From Marinomonas sp. TW1 (GTDB lineage: Bacteria > Pseudomonadota > Gammaproteobacteria > Pseudomonadales > Marinomonadaceae): a stretch of 64,000 nucleotides of DNA. Location: contig NZ_JSEE01000011.1 in assembly GCF_001625355.1 (NCBI RefSeq), positions 103,596 through 167,595 of the forward strand, written 5' to 3'. Made by a program: the position numbers and the translations under genes. How positions within the stretch are numbered: position 1 is the first letter of the stretch; each line of letters begins with the position of its first letter. The notes below the pieces were generated by a model. The model was given only the letters and a program-made list of their open reading frames with translations, was not told the origin of the DNA and made no database searches. Positions 9,135-18,700 of the stretch are shown in pieces.

Positions 9135-10831
9135 TACTTTTCGACACCCTACACCTTGAACGCCCATGGTGGCTTCTTTGTATTCCATTGACCTTGTTAT
9201 TGGCATGGCTTTTCGATGGCAGAAAAGCGCAACACAAACAGCTCAACCAACTCGTGGATGCTCACCTACTTCCCTATTTACAAGCCCCCTCGCCACAACC
9301 TGTGCTCAACAAATGGCTTGGCGTGGCTTGCTTGTCGCTGTGTTGGATTGCTTTAACAGGGATCAGTTGGCAACAATCTCCTCATAAAATGTATATCAGC
9401 ACTCAGAAAACCATCTTTGTTGTCGATCAATCCCTCTCTATGTACGCAACCGACATCAAACCTAATCGCCAAACACAATTAAAACAAACCGTTCGCGATA
9501 TTTTAGATCACACTCAAGGTGGCGATGTGGCTTTAGTGGCTTACGCTGGAGACAGTTATGTCATTAGCCCATTTAGCCAAGACAAAGACACCATCATACA
9601 TTTTCTACTGGCATTAGAGCCCATTATCATGCCCGTTTATGGCAACCATCTCAGTCAAGCCATTGAAACCGCATTGAGCTTAAATAAAACCGCTTCCTCA
9701 CTGCACCTGATTGTGCTGACCGACGATCTTGCCGATAGAGATAAAGACATCATTCCAGACTTACTGGACGATAAAAACATCACATTAGACCTCATTGCCT
9801 TTGGTACAGATCAAGGCGGCCCAATCAAATTACCCAATGGCCGCATACTGAAAAAATCAGGCCAAACCATTATTCCAAGCACACCGTTAAAAGCACTAGA
9901 AAACTTCACCAACGACCTAGGTGGGCATTTTTATCATGGCCGCCTAAACCAACAAGCTTTGCAACAAATCAATCGCCACCAACCTCAACGACATCAAAAT
10001 AAACAAGCCGATAACAAACGCATCACATGGCAAGATCAAGGTCACTGGTTTGCTTTGCCTTTTTTAATTTGGCTCGCTTACCAATTCCGCCGCGGCGTGC
10101 TTTTTCTTCTATTAATCGGCATTTTTGCAACGCCAAGCAAACCGCTGTATGCCTCCCCGCTGGATTGGTTTAAAACGCCAGATCAACAAGCACAACAAGC
10201 GGTTAATCAAGGCGACTGGCAAACGGCAGAAAAGCTCTTCAAGCGGCCAGACTGGCAAGCGGCTTCGTCATACGCACTAGAAAAATACGACCGCACCATC
10301 AAACTGTTAGAGCAATCTAACCTCCAGGCTGCTGATAACTACAACCTTGGCAATGCCTATGCGCTTGCAGGCCAAACAGACAAAGCCATACAGTCATACG
10401 AAAAAGCGCTTGAACAAGACCCGCAACTGACAGCCGCAAAAGAAAATCTTGAGTATCTGAAACAGCAACAAAACAAGCAATCACCACAAGATGCTAACAA
10501 ACCGCCGTCAACCAAGGATCAGCACCAAGACAAATCATCTGATGGACAGCAATCCAAACAAACAGACGACACAAAAAAATCTGACAAAACGAACGAAACA
10601 CAAGACAAAGACCAACCACCAAAGGATAATGGGCAAACGGAGACAGGTAATAAGCAACCTGCACAAACAAACACTCAGCAAAACATGGAAAGCAAACAAG
10701 CTCTGGAACAGTGGTTACGTCAGATTCAAGACGACCCTGGCAGCTTATTACAGCGCAAACTAGAGTATCTGCACCAAGAAAAACGCAATCAAAATTTATT
10801 AATGCAAGAGGATGGGATGAACCCATGGTAA
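9131..10831 (+). CDS. VWA + TPR membrane protein, BatB/BatC-like fusion
   Basis: 566 residues. An N-terminal membrane segment pair (about 12-28 and 62-78) precedes a VWA domain with 'VVDQSLSMY' (DxSxS at 99-103) and 'VLTDDLADRD'. Another hydrophobic stretch lies near 308-330, then a TPR region (about 385-450, 'YNLGNAYALAGQTDKAIQSYEKAL'). A low-complexity tail very rich in Gln, Asn, Lys and Asp (about 453-530) follows before a conserved C-terminal helix. The arrangement unites the BatB and BatC functions of Bacteroides in one chain. The start overlaps the previous stop by 4 bases (ATGA). Confidence 0.88.
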   Translation: MILFDTLHLERPWWLLCIPLTLLLAWLFDGRKAQHKQLNQLVDAHLLPYLQAPSPQPVLNKWLGVACLSLCWIALTGISWQQSPHKMYISTQKTIFVVDQSLSMYATDIKPNRQTQLKQTVRDILDHTQGGDVALVAYAGDSYVISPFSQDKDTIIHFLLALEPIIMPVYGNHLSQAIETALSLNKTASSLHLIVLTDDLADRDKDIIPDLLDDKNITLDLIAFGTDQGGPIKLPNGRILKKSGQTIIPSTPLKALENFTNDLGGHFYHGRLNQQALQQINRHQPQRHQNKQADNKRITWQDQGHWFALPFLIWLAYQFRRGVLFLLLIGIFATPSKPLYASPLDWFKTPDQQAQQAVNQGDWQTAEKLFKRPDWQAASSYALEKYDRTIKLLEQSNLQAADNYNLGNAYALAGQTDKAIQSYEKALEQDPQLTAAKENLEYLKQQQNKQSPQDANKPPSTKDQHQDKSSDGQQSKQTDDTKKSDKTNETQDKDQPPKDNGQTETGNKQPAQTNTQQNMESKQALEQWLRQIQDDPGSLLQRKLEYLHQEKRNQNLLMQEDGMNPW

Positions 10832-12642
10832 GTCGTCAGTCACAATTCACTTTATTCCAGTCACGCTTAAGATCTGCATTGCAGTCTTGTCTGGTCATAA
10901 GTCTATTGATTGCGACTCAGTCCTCGCTGTATGCCGCCAGCGTGACCGCCAGCCTGAATAAAAATGTTGTGACTGAAAACTCGCTTGTACAACTGACCTT
11001 AAGGGCGGACTTTAGCGATACCGGAAATGGCCCCGAGTTGTCTCCACTACAAAAAGACTTCGAAATCCTCGGCAAAAGCCAAAACAGCCAATTTAGTTTC
11101 AACCTTGGCACCAGCAAAGCACTCAACTTTTGGGTGATTTCACTCATGCCAAAATCGGTTGGCACCCTTGAGATTCCACCCATTAAGATTGGCGATCATC
11201 AGTCACAAGCCATTAAATTACAGGTCAATAGTGCGCCTCAACTACTCGACGACAATGGCAACCCGCCAGTCATCATGAAACTGCAAGCCTCCAATGTTGA
11301 ACCTTATTTACAACAACAAGTCATCCTGAGCGTTAAACTCTATACCTCCGTTGCCCTACAAAACGCCAACCGCTCTGTGCCAGCGCAACCCAATCTGGTC
11401 ATTGAACGCCTCATTGATGACCAAATGAATTATGAAACCATCAATGGCACACAATATCAGGTCATCACTCGTGAATACCTAAGTTTCCCTCAACGCAGTG
11501 GCCCGATGACCATCCCGCCACAAAGCGTACAAGCCATGATCAATACGTCCTCGGGACGAAAGCTAATCAAGGTACAAAGTGAACCTCTAAATTTACAGGT
11601 TCTGCCCATACCAGCGAGCTATACAGCCGATTCTTGGTTACCCAGCGAAGACGTAGCAATAAGCACTAAACTGACCGCAGCCACCGATACGCCCAGAGTG
11701 GGCGATACCCTAATGTGGGAAATTAATGTTCGCGCGAAAGGTTCATTACCAGAACAAATTCCAACCTTGGATTTCAATAGCACCCGTCAATATAAGCTGT
11801 ATCCTCAACCGCCGAAATTTAGCAACCAAAAAACCGTCATTGGCGTCACAGGAGAACAAAACATACAGGTTGAAGTCGTGCCAACCGCTGAAGGCGAACT
11901 CATTCTGCCGGACATTGATATTGCCTATTGGAATACCAAAACGCGACAAATCGCTCATGCCAAAGCCAAGACACAAGGCGTGACCATTGCGGCCTTGCCG
12001 ACAGGACAAATCACACCGACAAAACCCGACATAGATACCTCGCCCCTGCCGGCTCAGCCCAGTTCTACTGCCCCTATATCCTTAGTGAAGAAACCTCAAC
12101 AGGTAGAAGAAGAAACACCAACTGGTAAGGCAAGCATTTCGACACCACCGAAACAACAAGAAAGCCATTCACCGTCACTTCGTGACTGGGTTATCTATGC
12201 CCTTTTAACGGCCGCTAGCCTACTTTTGATCGCTGGTCTGTATAAGCGCTTCAAAAAACCAGCAACGGACCTCCCCGTGGAAGCCAGCGTACCCACTTTG
12301 CAAGAATTTGCCCCTTTATCGACGCCTGATGAAGCAAGTGCCTTCAACATTTTGATTCAGTGCTGCCGACAAAATCAACTTTCTGAGTTACGTGCAAACC
12401 TGCTAGAATGGGCTCGCCATCGCTGGGGAGACCATGAAATTCGGACACTAGATGACATTAAACGCTTAACGTCCGTACAGGTGACGCAGTTATTAATGGA
12501 AGCCGAGTTAATGATGTATTCCAATAATCCGATGCACGAATGGCAAGGCAATCCACTTGCTAACGCACTTGAAGAGTACTCAAGTGGCCAAGCAAAGCCA
12601 TCGCAAGCGAGTCAGCTAAAAGCCTTATATCCGAATTTTTAA
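10825..12642 (+). CDS. BatD family protein
   Basis: 605 residues from the ATG at 10825, overlapping the preceding stop by 7 bases, with GAGG in the sequence before it. The longer frame from 10711 lies in the upstream gene and is not credible. A signal peptide (about 15-38, '...LVISLLIATQSSLYAASV') leads to a long beta-rich periplasmic part with repeated Ig-like segments ('VTASLNKNVVTENSLVQLTL', 'ADTLMWEINVRAKG'-like). A transmembrane helix (about 455-475) and a cytoplasmic helical tail follow. It closes the MoxR/Bat operon. No terminator of clear quality follows; the peroxidase gene starts 26 bp later. Confidence 0.85.
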   Translation: MVSRQSQFTLFQSRLRSALQSCLVISLLIATQSSLYAASVTASLNKNVVTENSLVQLTLRADFSDTGNGPELSPLQKDFEILGKSQNSQFSFNLGTSKALNFWVISLMPKSVGTLEIPPIKIGDHQSQAIKLQVNSAPQLLDDNGNPPVIMKLQASNVEPYLQQQVILSVKLYTSVALQNANRSVPAQPNLVIERLIDDQMNYETINGTQYQVITREYLSFPQRSGPMTIPPQSVQAMINTSSGRKLIKVQSEPLNLQVLPIPASYTADSWLPSEDVAISTKLTAATDTPRVGDTLMWEINVRAKGSLPEQIPTLDFNSTRQYKLYPQPPKFSNQKTVIGVTGEQNIQVEVVPTAEGELILPDIDIAYWNTKTRQIAHAKAKTQGVTIAALPTGQITPTKPDIDTSPLPAQPSSTAPISLVKKPQQVEEETPTGKASISTPPKQQESHSPSLRDWVIYALLTAASLLLIAGLYKRFKKPATDLPVEASVPTLQEFAPLSTPDEASAFNILIQCCRQNQLSELRANLLEWARHRWGDHEIRTLDDIKRLTSVQVTQLLMEAELMMYSNNPMHEWQGNPLANALEEYSSGQAKPSQASQLKALYPNF

Positions 12643-12668
12643 AGTTAGACCTTCAAAGGAATAAAGAC

Positions 12669-13586
12669 ATGACACCATATCAATCTGGCATCATCGCAGA
12701 ACCTTCTAGTGATGCGTGTTTTGTCACTCTCAATGTCAAACGCTCACACATGGCAGAATTCAAACAATCTTTAGCCAGAATTCCAGACCTAGTCAGCCAA
12801 ACCCAAGCCGAATTTCCGAATGCCGAATTACATGCCGCCATTGGATTCAGCAAACTCATTTGGTCAGAATTAGACAACGAACAACCACAAGAACTCGATC
12901 TATTTCCAGCCCTTAAGGGCCCAGAAACTGACATCACACCAACGGATGTCGACTTGGTTTTACATATACGCGCAATGCGTCATGACGCCAGCTTTCAACT
13001 CACTCAAAGCCTGTTCGCTCTATTCGGTGGTTGCGTTGAACTGGTCGAAGAAGTGCCGTGCTTTCTTTACAAAGACAGCCGCGATCTAACAGGCTTTGTT
13101 GATGGCACAGAAAACCCGCAGGGGGAACAACGCAAAGCGGTTGCCTTAGTTGGCGATGAGGATGCACAGTACCGTCATGGCTCTTATTTCAACTTGATGC
13201 GCTTTTCACACAACCTAACCAAGTGGCAAACTGAAGACTTAAAAACACAAGAAGACACCTACGGTCGCACCAAAGAAGACAACGAAGAATATCCGTCTGC
13301 AGAAAAACCCCCTCACGCCCACACTAAACGCACCTCATTAAAAGACGAACATGGCAAATCCATTGAAATTCTTCGCCAAAGCATGCCATATGGCAACCTA
13401 ATGGACCAGGGACTAATGTTTGCAAGTTACGGCAAGAGCGCTAGCCACTTTAATCTTATGCTAGAAAGCATGATCTTAGGGGACGAAGAAGGTCACACTG
13501 ATCACCTAATGAAATACACCACAGCCAAAACGGCCCAAGCTTTCTTTATACCAGCCAATGCCTGGTTCAATAAATTCCAGTCATAA
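12669..13586 (+). CDS. Dyp-type (YfeX-like) heme peroxidase
   Basis: 305 residues. The dye-decolorizing peroxidase signature GxxDG is present as 'GFVDGTENP' (142-150; Asp145 is the distal acid). The proximal heme ligand is probably His218 in 'HAHTKRTSL', aligned with the His of YfeX, and 'SMPYGNL' follows as in that family. No Tat or Sec signal is seen, so it is cytosolic. Substrates are uncertain; porphyrinogen oxidation is proposed for YfeX. It sits 26 bp after batD with AAAGGAATAA before the ATG. Confidence 0.92.
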   Translation: MTPYQSGIIAEPSSDACFVTLNVKRSHMAEFKQSLARIPDLVSQTQAEFPNAELHAAIGFSKLIWSELDNEQPQELDLFPALKGPETDITPTDVDLVLHIRAMRHDASFQLTQSLFALFGGCVELVEEVPCFLYKDSRDLTGFVDGTENPQGEQRKAVALVGDEDAQYRHGSYFNLMRFSHNLTKWQTEDLKTQEDTYGRTKEDNEEYPSAEKPPHAHTKRTSLKDEHGKSIEILRQSMPYGNLMDQGLMFASYGKSASHFNLMLESMILGDEEGHTDHLMKYTTAKTAQAFFIPANAWFNKFQS

Positions 13587-13664
13587 CAAACGTAACATAA
13601 AGACTGAATACCGCCAAACAAGGCATTTCAGGACGGGTCACTTTCAGGTCGGGACAGATAAACC

Positions 13665-13695
13665 AAAAAAGCCACTTCAATTGAAGTGGCTTTTT
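13665..13695. terminator. Bidirectional terminator between dyp and ppiD
   Basis: A perfect palindrome, GCCACTTCAATTGAAGTGGC, is flanked by A-runs on the left and T-runs on the right, so it can end both the plus-strand peroxidase transcript and the minus-strand ppiD transcript. Confidence 0.85.
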
Positions 13696-13718
13696 ATAAC
13701 ACATCGTTTAATAGCTAA

Positions 13719-15542
13719 TTAACGCTCAATATCAGCCTGATTCGTCAGGTAAGCCTGTTGAGACTGTGTACTCAAACTCGCTTGATTCTGACTCAAATAA
13801 CGCTGGTAAGCTTGCTGCTGCTCCTCAGAGACAGGCTCCGTACCAACAGCAACTTGATTCAAGCGAATCAAAGCAATATCGCCGTTCGACATGTTTTTAA
13901 TGTCAGTAACGGGAGCTTGCTCTGGGTGTGGCAAAGAAAAAGCCAATGAAGCGATTTCATCTTGCCCACGCTTAGCACTTTCAACGCTCGTCCACTGTGT
14001 TGAAGAAGAACCTTTGGCAGCCAACGCTTTTTCTTTCAAGGATGCCAATGCTTTATCCTGAATAACAATGGACGCCACTTGATCTTTCACAGCGTCGAAA
14101 CTTTGTACAGATTCCGGCTGATGATCATTGAGATGAATCACAACCACCTCATCGTCATTCAATTCAATCAAATCACTGTTTTGACCGTCTTCTAATACTG
14201 AGTTTCCAAAGGCTGCCGCAATCACAGCGGCATTAGCAGTGACATCATCCGTGCCACCTTGGCGACCAAAGTAGGCACTCTGCAACACATCAACACCGTA
14301 TTCTTTAGCAATACCTTCTAGGTTATCACTGGCATAAGCCAAATCGGTAATGTCCTCATGAGCCGTCAGTAACGCATCACGTGTCTTGTCTGCCATTAAG
14401 GATTCGGTGAGTTGCGCTTTTTCAGACTCAAAACTAGGCACATCCACTTTAGACACTTCGTCTAATTGGATTAAATGAATACCGTAATCTGTTTTCGCCT
14501 CTTTTACATCGCCCTGCTGCATAGAGAACAATACATTCTCAAACGCTTCATCCATTGACCCCTTCTCAATGAAGCCCAAGTAGCCGCCATCATTTTTAGA
14601 GCCAATATCGTCTGAATATTCTGCAGCTAAGCTTGCAAAACTTGCGCCCGCCGCCAGCTTATCTTCCACTTCGGTCGCAATGGCTTGCGCCTCTTCTTGC
14701 GAGCGATCAGAAGTTTCAATCAGTATATGGGAAGCCGAACGCTCTTCTGGCGCAGTTTCAGCAACCAACGCCTGATAGGCATTTTGCAACTCAGCGTCTG
14801 TCACTTGCACTTTACCAGCAAAATCATTACTGGATACCACAACATAATCCACTTTCACCTGTTCAGGTGTTTTAAAGCCGTCTTTATGCTCATCATAGTA
14901 TGCTTTTAGTTCTGCATCTGTGGCGCTGGTTTGCTCAGACTCATCCGCCAAAGAAAAAGACACATAGTCATAGCTACGAACTTGGGACTGTAAGCTGGTT
15001 ACCACATCCGTTTGATAAGGTAATACAAACTCAGAACCCGCAATGGCATTACGCGGCTGCTGAATTAAAACATCCTGTTTAATGCGCTCTTTAAATGCCA
15101 AAGGCGTAAACCCTAAAGAACGCAAAAAGTTTAGATACTTAGTTTGATCAAACTGACCATTAGTCTGAAATTGTTCAGCCTGCAACAGATACGCGTTCAC
15201 CTGCTCATCTGACACACCCAACCCAAGCACATCCGCCTGATTGGCTAACACGGCACGCTGAATGAGTTCGTCCAAGGCGCGACGTTGTAATAAATTGTCT
15301 TCCAATAAAGCTGGATTAATCTGACTTCCCATCATGGAAATCAGCTGACGACGTTGAGTTTCCGCACCTTGCAACATTTGCGTACGAGTAATTTCAACGC
15401 CGTCTACTTCGGCCACTTTATCTGAAGAGTTAAAACTCGTCACCAAGGCGTCAACGCCAAATAGAGCAAAAGTCACGACGATAAAACCAACAATGATCTT
15501 GACAACAATGCCTTGTGACTTATCTCTGATATCTTGGAGCAT
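13719..15542 (-). CDS. ppiD: Periplasmic folding chaperone PpiD (parvulin/SurA_N)
   Basis: An inner-membrane-anchored chaperone at the Sec translocon exit. From the ATG at 15542 it is 607 residues. GGAGG lies 6 bases upstream, and a GTG four codons earlier is part of that site. The N-terminal anchor is about residues 13-33. A SurA_N-like domain follows, then one parvulin domain (about 255-355, 'ASHILIETSDRSQEEA', 'GGYLGFIEKGSM', 'GIHLIQLDEV') and a second helical half. It follows hupB-tRNA-Asp as in E. coli, but a strong terminator separates them. Confidence 0.95.
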   Translation of the reverse strand: MLQDIRDKSQGIVVKIIVGFIVVTFALFGVDALVTSFNSSDKVAEVDGVEITRTQMLQGAETQRRQLISMMGSQINPALLEDNLLQRRALDELIQRAVLANQADVLGLGVSDEQVNAYLLQAEQFQTNGQFDQTKYLNFLRSLGFTPLAFKERIKQDVLIQQPRNAIAGSEFVLPYQTDVVTSLQSQVRSYDYVSFSLADESEQTSATDAELKAYYDEHKDGFKTPEQVKVDYVVVSSNDFAGKVQVTDAELQNAYQALVAETAPEERSASHILIETSDRSQEEAQAIATEVEDKLAAGASFASLAAEYSDDIGSKNDGGYLGFIEKGSMDEAFENVLFSMQQGDVKEAKTDYGIHLIQLDEVSKVDVPSFESEKAQLTESLMADKTRDALLTAHEDITDLAYASDNLEGIAKEYGVDVLQSAYFGRQGGTDDVTANAAVIAAAFGNSVLEDGQNSDLIELNDDEVVVIHLNDHQPESVQSFDAVKDQVASIVIQDKALASLKEKALAAKGSSSTQWTSVESAKRGQDEIASLAFSLPHPEQAPVTDIKNMSNGDIALIRLNQVAVGTEPVSEEQQQAYQRYLSQNQASLSTQSQQAYLTNQADIER

Positions 15543-15577
15543 TACTGCCTCCACATGAAATTAATAAATTACCTAAT

Positions 15578-15613
15578 AAAAAAGGTGTATTCCGCTTGGA
15601 ATACACCTTTTTG
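15578..15613 (-). terminator. Terminator after hupB-tRNA-Asp
   Basis: A 15-bp perfect stem (AAAAAGGTGTATTCC with its complement) and GCTT loop, ending in a T-run on both strands. It lies just after the 3' end of tRNA-Asp on the minus strand and upstream of ppiD. Confidence 0.85.
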
Positions 15614-15620
15614 TATCTAA

Positions 15621-15697
15621 TGGCGGAACAGACGGGACTCGAACCCGCGACCCCCTGCGTGACAGGCAGGTATTCTAACCAACTGAACTACTGCTCC
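15621..15697 (-). tRNA. tRNA-Asp (GTC)
   Basis: 77 nt including an encoded CCA. The acceptor stem GGAGCAG pairs with CTGTTCC (one G-U). The D-arm GTTCAGTTGGTTAGAAT is typical, the anticodon loop reads CTGTCAC with anticodon GTC, and the T-arm contains GGTTCGAGTC. Its 5' end is only 7 bases after the hupB stop codon, so it must be cut from the hupB transcript or start within hupB. Confidence 0.97.
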
Positions 15698-15704
15698 AAA
15701 TGCA

Positions 15705-15977
15705 TTAGTTTACAGCGTCTTTTAGACCTTTGCCGGCTTTAAAGCCAGGAACCTTAGCGGCTTTAATTTGGATTTCCGCACCAGTTTGAGGGTTGCGGCC
15801 AGTACGTGCGGCACGTTCTTTAACAGCAAAAGTACCAAAACCTACAAGTGTTACCTGGTCACCTTTTGCCAAAGCCGTTTCAATTGCTTTTAAAGTAGCG
15901 TCAAGAGCATTGCTCGCAGAAGCTTTAGATAAATCAGCAGACGCTGCAATAGCATCAATCAATTCAGATTTGTTCAC
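15705..15977 (-). CDS. hupB: DNA-binding protein HU, beta-type
   Basis: 90 residues, full-length HU. N-terminal '[27 protein letters not shown]' helices are followed by the beta-arm with '[21 protein letters not shown]' and C-terminal '[16 protein letters not shown]'. It bends and compacts DNA. The lon-hupB-ppiD order matches E. coli, where this gene is hupB. Unusually, a tRNA-Asp gene begins 7 bp after the stop. Confidence 0.97.
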   Translation of the reverse strand: MNKSELIDAIAASADLSKASASNALDATLKAIETALAKGDQVTLVGFGTFAVKERAARTGRNPQTGAEIQIKAAKVPGFKAGKGLKDAVN

Positions 15978-16104
15978 GTTGTACCCCTTCAGTATTTTCG
16001 TGGTTCCTTAGTTTTAATTTCGGCGCAATATATATATGCCAACCGACAAGGCCGAGCGAGCAGTTATACAAGCCAAACCTACTCCCTGTCAACACAGGAT
16101 GGAT

Positions 16105-18498
16105 CTAATGATGACTTACAGACTCTTGTTCATCAACAGTTTTTTCACTCGAAGGTAATGTTTCTACCTTTTTTGGTGAAGGAATATACTCTAAAGCAAT
16201 ATCCAGCACTTCATCAATCCATTTTACTGGGATAACCTCAATATCAGCTTTGATGTTGTCTGGAATCTCTTTCAAATCGCGACTGTTCTCTTGCGGAATA
16301 ATAACGGTTTTAATACCACCTCTGTGAGCGGCCAGAAGCTTCTCTTTCAAACCACCTATAGGTAGCACCTCTCCACGCAGCGTAATCTCCCCTGTCATTG
16401 CCACAGAGGCTTTAACAGGCACCTTTGCAAGCACCGACACAATTGCTGTACACATAGCAACACCTGCACTCGGCCCATCCTTCGGCGTAGCGCCTTCTGG
16501 CACATGCAAATGCAAGTCAATTTTTTCATGAAAATCTTCATCAATTCCCAGCCCAGACGCTCGACTTCGCACCACAGTTAAAGCCGCCTGAATGGATTCT
16601 TGCATCACATCACCAAGAGAACCGGTTTTCACATGGCGACCTTTACCTGCCACGCCAGCCGCTTCAATGGTCAATAATTCACCACCAACCGATGTCCAAG
16701 CCAAACCAGTCACCTGACCGATTTGATTTTTTTCTTCCGCTTTGCCGTAACTAAACTTGTGAACACCAGAAAAATCTTCCAAATTCTCACTGGTCACCGC
16801 AACTGCGGCTGGCTTTTTCGCTTTCGCTAAAGCTTGCTTTTTCACCACACGGCGACAAATTTTACTAATTTCACGCTCTAAACCACGCACGCCAGCTTCT
16901 TTGGTGTAATAACGGATCACATCCATCAAAGCGTCATCCGTAATGTCAATTTCATTGGCTTTCAAACCCGCTAATTTGACTTGTTTTGGCAACAAATAAC
17001 GCTTAGCAATGTTGAGTTTTTCGTCTTCGGTATAGCCTGGTATACGAATCACTTCCATACGATCCAGCAAAGGTCCCGGAATGTTCATACTGTTAGAGGT
17101 ACAAATAAACATCACATCAGACAAATCATAATCCACTTCAAGATAGTGATCATTGAAAGTGTGATTCTGCTCTGGATCAAGCACCTCTAGCAAAGCAGAG
17201 GCCGGATCACCACGCTGATCCATGCCCATTTTATCGATTTCATCCAATAGGAAAAGTGGGTTTTTCACCTTCACCTTGGTTAACTTCTGCAACAACTTAC
17301 CTGGCATAGAACCAATGTAAGTACGACGGTGGCCGCGAATCTCAGCCTCATCTCGCACCCCACCCAATGCCATACGAACGTATTTTCGATTGACGGCTTT
17401 CGCAATTGATTGACCCAATGACGTTTTACCCACACCCGGTGGCCCAACCAAACACAGCACAGGACCTTTTACTTTCTTCACTCGCTGCTGAACCGCTAAA
17501 AATTCCAAGATGCGCTCTTTTACATCCTGCAAGCCGTAATGATCTTGATTCAATACTTTTTCCGCATAAGCCAAATCATTACGAACCTTACTACGCTGTT
17601 TCCAAGGCAGTGATACCAACCAATCAATGTAGCCACGTACTACGGTTGCTTCGGCAGACATAGGCGACATCATACGCAACTTTTTCAGCTCCGCCTCGGC
17701 TTTGTCTTTCGCCTCTTCCGTCATACCGACTTCGGCAATTTTCTCCTGCAGCAAATCCAACTCGTTGCTACCGTCTTCCATATCACCAAGTTCTTTTTGA
17801 ATGGCCTTCATTTGCTCATTCAAATAGTATTCTCGCTGACTTTTCTCCATTTGTTTCTTAACACGACTGCGGATGTTTTTTTCGAGATGAGCAATGTCCA
17901 GCTCTCCATCCATTAAACCGATCAGATACTCACCACGGCCTACTAAAGAATCCACTTCAAGCACTTTCTGCTTGTCTTCTAACTTCAAGCTCATATGGCC
18001 GGTGATGTTATCAATCAATTTAGATAAGTCATCAATGGACTTGAGGGATGCCACCACTTCGGACGGGATACGCTTACTCCCCGCCACGTATTCATCCAAT
18101 TGCTTCAATAAAGCACTTCGAATCACATCGAACTCAGCTTGATCTTCCTCTATCTGCTCTAACTCGGTGACTTCACCAAGAACAAACTCAGGCTCATCTT
18201 TCATGGACTCAAGACGCGCCCGCTTAACCCCTTCAACCAACACTTTGACCGTACCATCAGGAAGACGCAGTAACTGCATTATTTTCGCAGTCGTACCAAT
18301 TGAATATAAGTCTTCTGTTGTAGGGTCATCTTTTGAGGCATCTTGCTGAGCCACTAGAAAAACATGCTTATCCCCTTCCATGGCAGACTCAAGCGCGGCA
18401 ATGGATTTAGCGCGACCAACAAATAACGGCAATACCATATGGGGATAAACCACTACATCACGTAACGGCAACATTGGAAGAAGCAAAGAATCTGACAT
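16105..18498 (-). CDS. lon: ATP-dependent protease Lon
   Basis: A cytosolic AAA+ serine protease for misfolded and regulatory proteins. From the ATG at 18498 it is 797 residues; a TTG four codons upstream opens the frame but its GGA is better read as part of the ribosome-binding site. Order: LON N-domain (about 6-200), coiled-coil linker, AAA+ with Walker A 'GPPGVGKTS' (about 352-360) and Walker B 'PLFLLDEIDKM', then the Ser/Lys protease domain with 'KDGPSAGVAM' (catalytic Ser near 680) and the downstream Lys in 'GGLKEKLLAAHRGG'. Confidence 0.97.
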   Translation of the reverse strand: MSDSLLLPMLPLRDVVVYPHMVLPLFVGRAKSIAALESAMEGDKHVFLVAQQDASKDDPTTEDLYSIGTTAKIMQLLRLPDGTVKVLVEGVKRARLESMKDEPEFVLGEVTELEQIEEDQAEFDVIRSALLKQLDEYVAGSKRIPSEVVASLKSIDDLSKLIDNITGHMSLKLEDKQKVLEVDSLVGRGEYLIGLMDGELDIAHLEKNIRSRVKKQMEKSQREYYLNEQMKAIQKELGDMEDGSNELDLLQEKIAEVGMTEEAKDKAEAELKKLRMMSPMSAEATVVRGYIDWLVSLPWKQRSKVRNDLAYAEKVLNQDHYGLQDVKERILEFLAVQQRVKKVKGPVLCLVGPPGVGKTSLGQSIAKAVNRKYVRMALGGVRDEAEIRGHRRTYIGSMPGKLLQKLTKVKVKNPLFLLDEIDKMGMDQRGDPASALLEVLDPEQNHTFNDHYLEVDYDLSDVMFICTSNSMNIPGPLLDRMEVIRIPGYTEDEKLNIAKRYLLPKQVKLAGLKANEIDITDDALMDVIRYYTKEAGVRGLEREISKICRRVVKKQALAKAKKPAAVAVTSENLEDFSGVHKFSYGKAEEKNQIGQVTGLAWTSVGGELLTIEAAGVAGKGRHVKTGSLGDVMQESIQAALTVVRSRASGLGIDEDFHEKIDLHLHVPEGATPKDGPSAGVAMCTAIVSVLAKVPVKASVAMTGEITLRGEVLPIGGLKEKLLAAHRGGIKTVIIPQENSRDLKEIPDNIKADIEVIPVKWIDEVLDIALEYIPSPKKVETLPSSEKTVDEQESVSHH

Positions 18499-18567
18499 AT
18501 AAATTTCCAACTTGGGCGCAATAACAAAAGGCGCACTTACTATCTATTAAATTGAGGATTAAGAAAG

Positions 18568-18595
18568 AGATAAGGGCAAAGCAGAAAAATACAAG
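18568..18595 (-). promoter_or_regulatory. Possible heat-shock (sigma-32) promoter of lon
   Basis: On the minus strand CTTGTAT (18595-18589) and CCCTTATCT (18576-18568) are separated by 12 bases. This resembles the sigma-32 consensus CTTGAAA-N(11-16)-CCCCATnT with a few mismatches. lon is a sigma-32 gene in E. coli, and the position (about 70-95 bp before the start) fits. Confidence 0.4.
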
Positions 18596-18644
18596 CACCT
18601 ATATACATTCAATTTAGCTTAGATCGACATGAAAAGCGAAAAAC

Positions 18645-18684
18645 AAAAAAGCCGAGATTAAGAAGAACTTAAACTCGGCTTTTT
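18645..18684 (-). terminator. Terminator downstream of clpX
   Basis: AAAAAGCCGAG pairs with CTCGGCTTTTT. The inner TTAAG/CTTAA stem continues it across single unpaired A residues. It lies just after the clpX stop and ends the clpX transcript before lon. Confidence 0.8.
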
Positions 18685-18700
18685 AAAACAGGCTAAGAGA

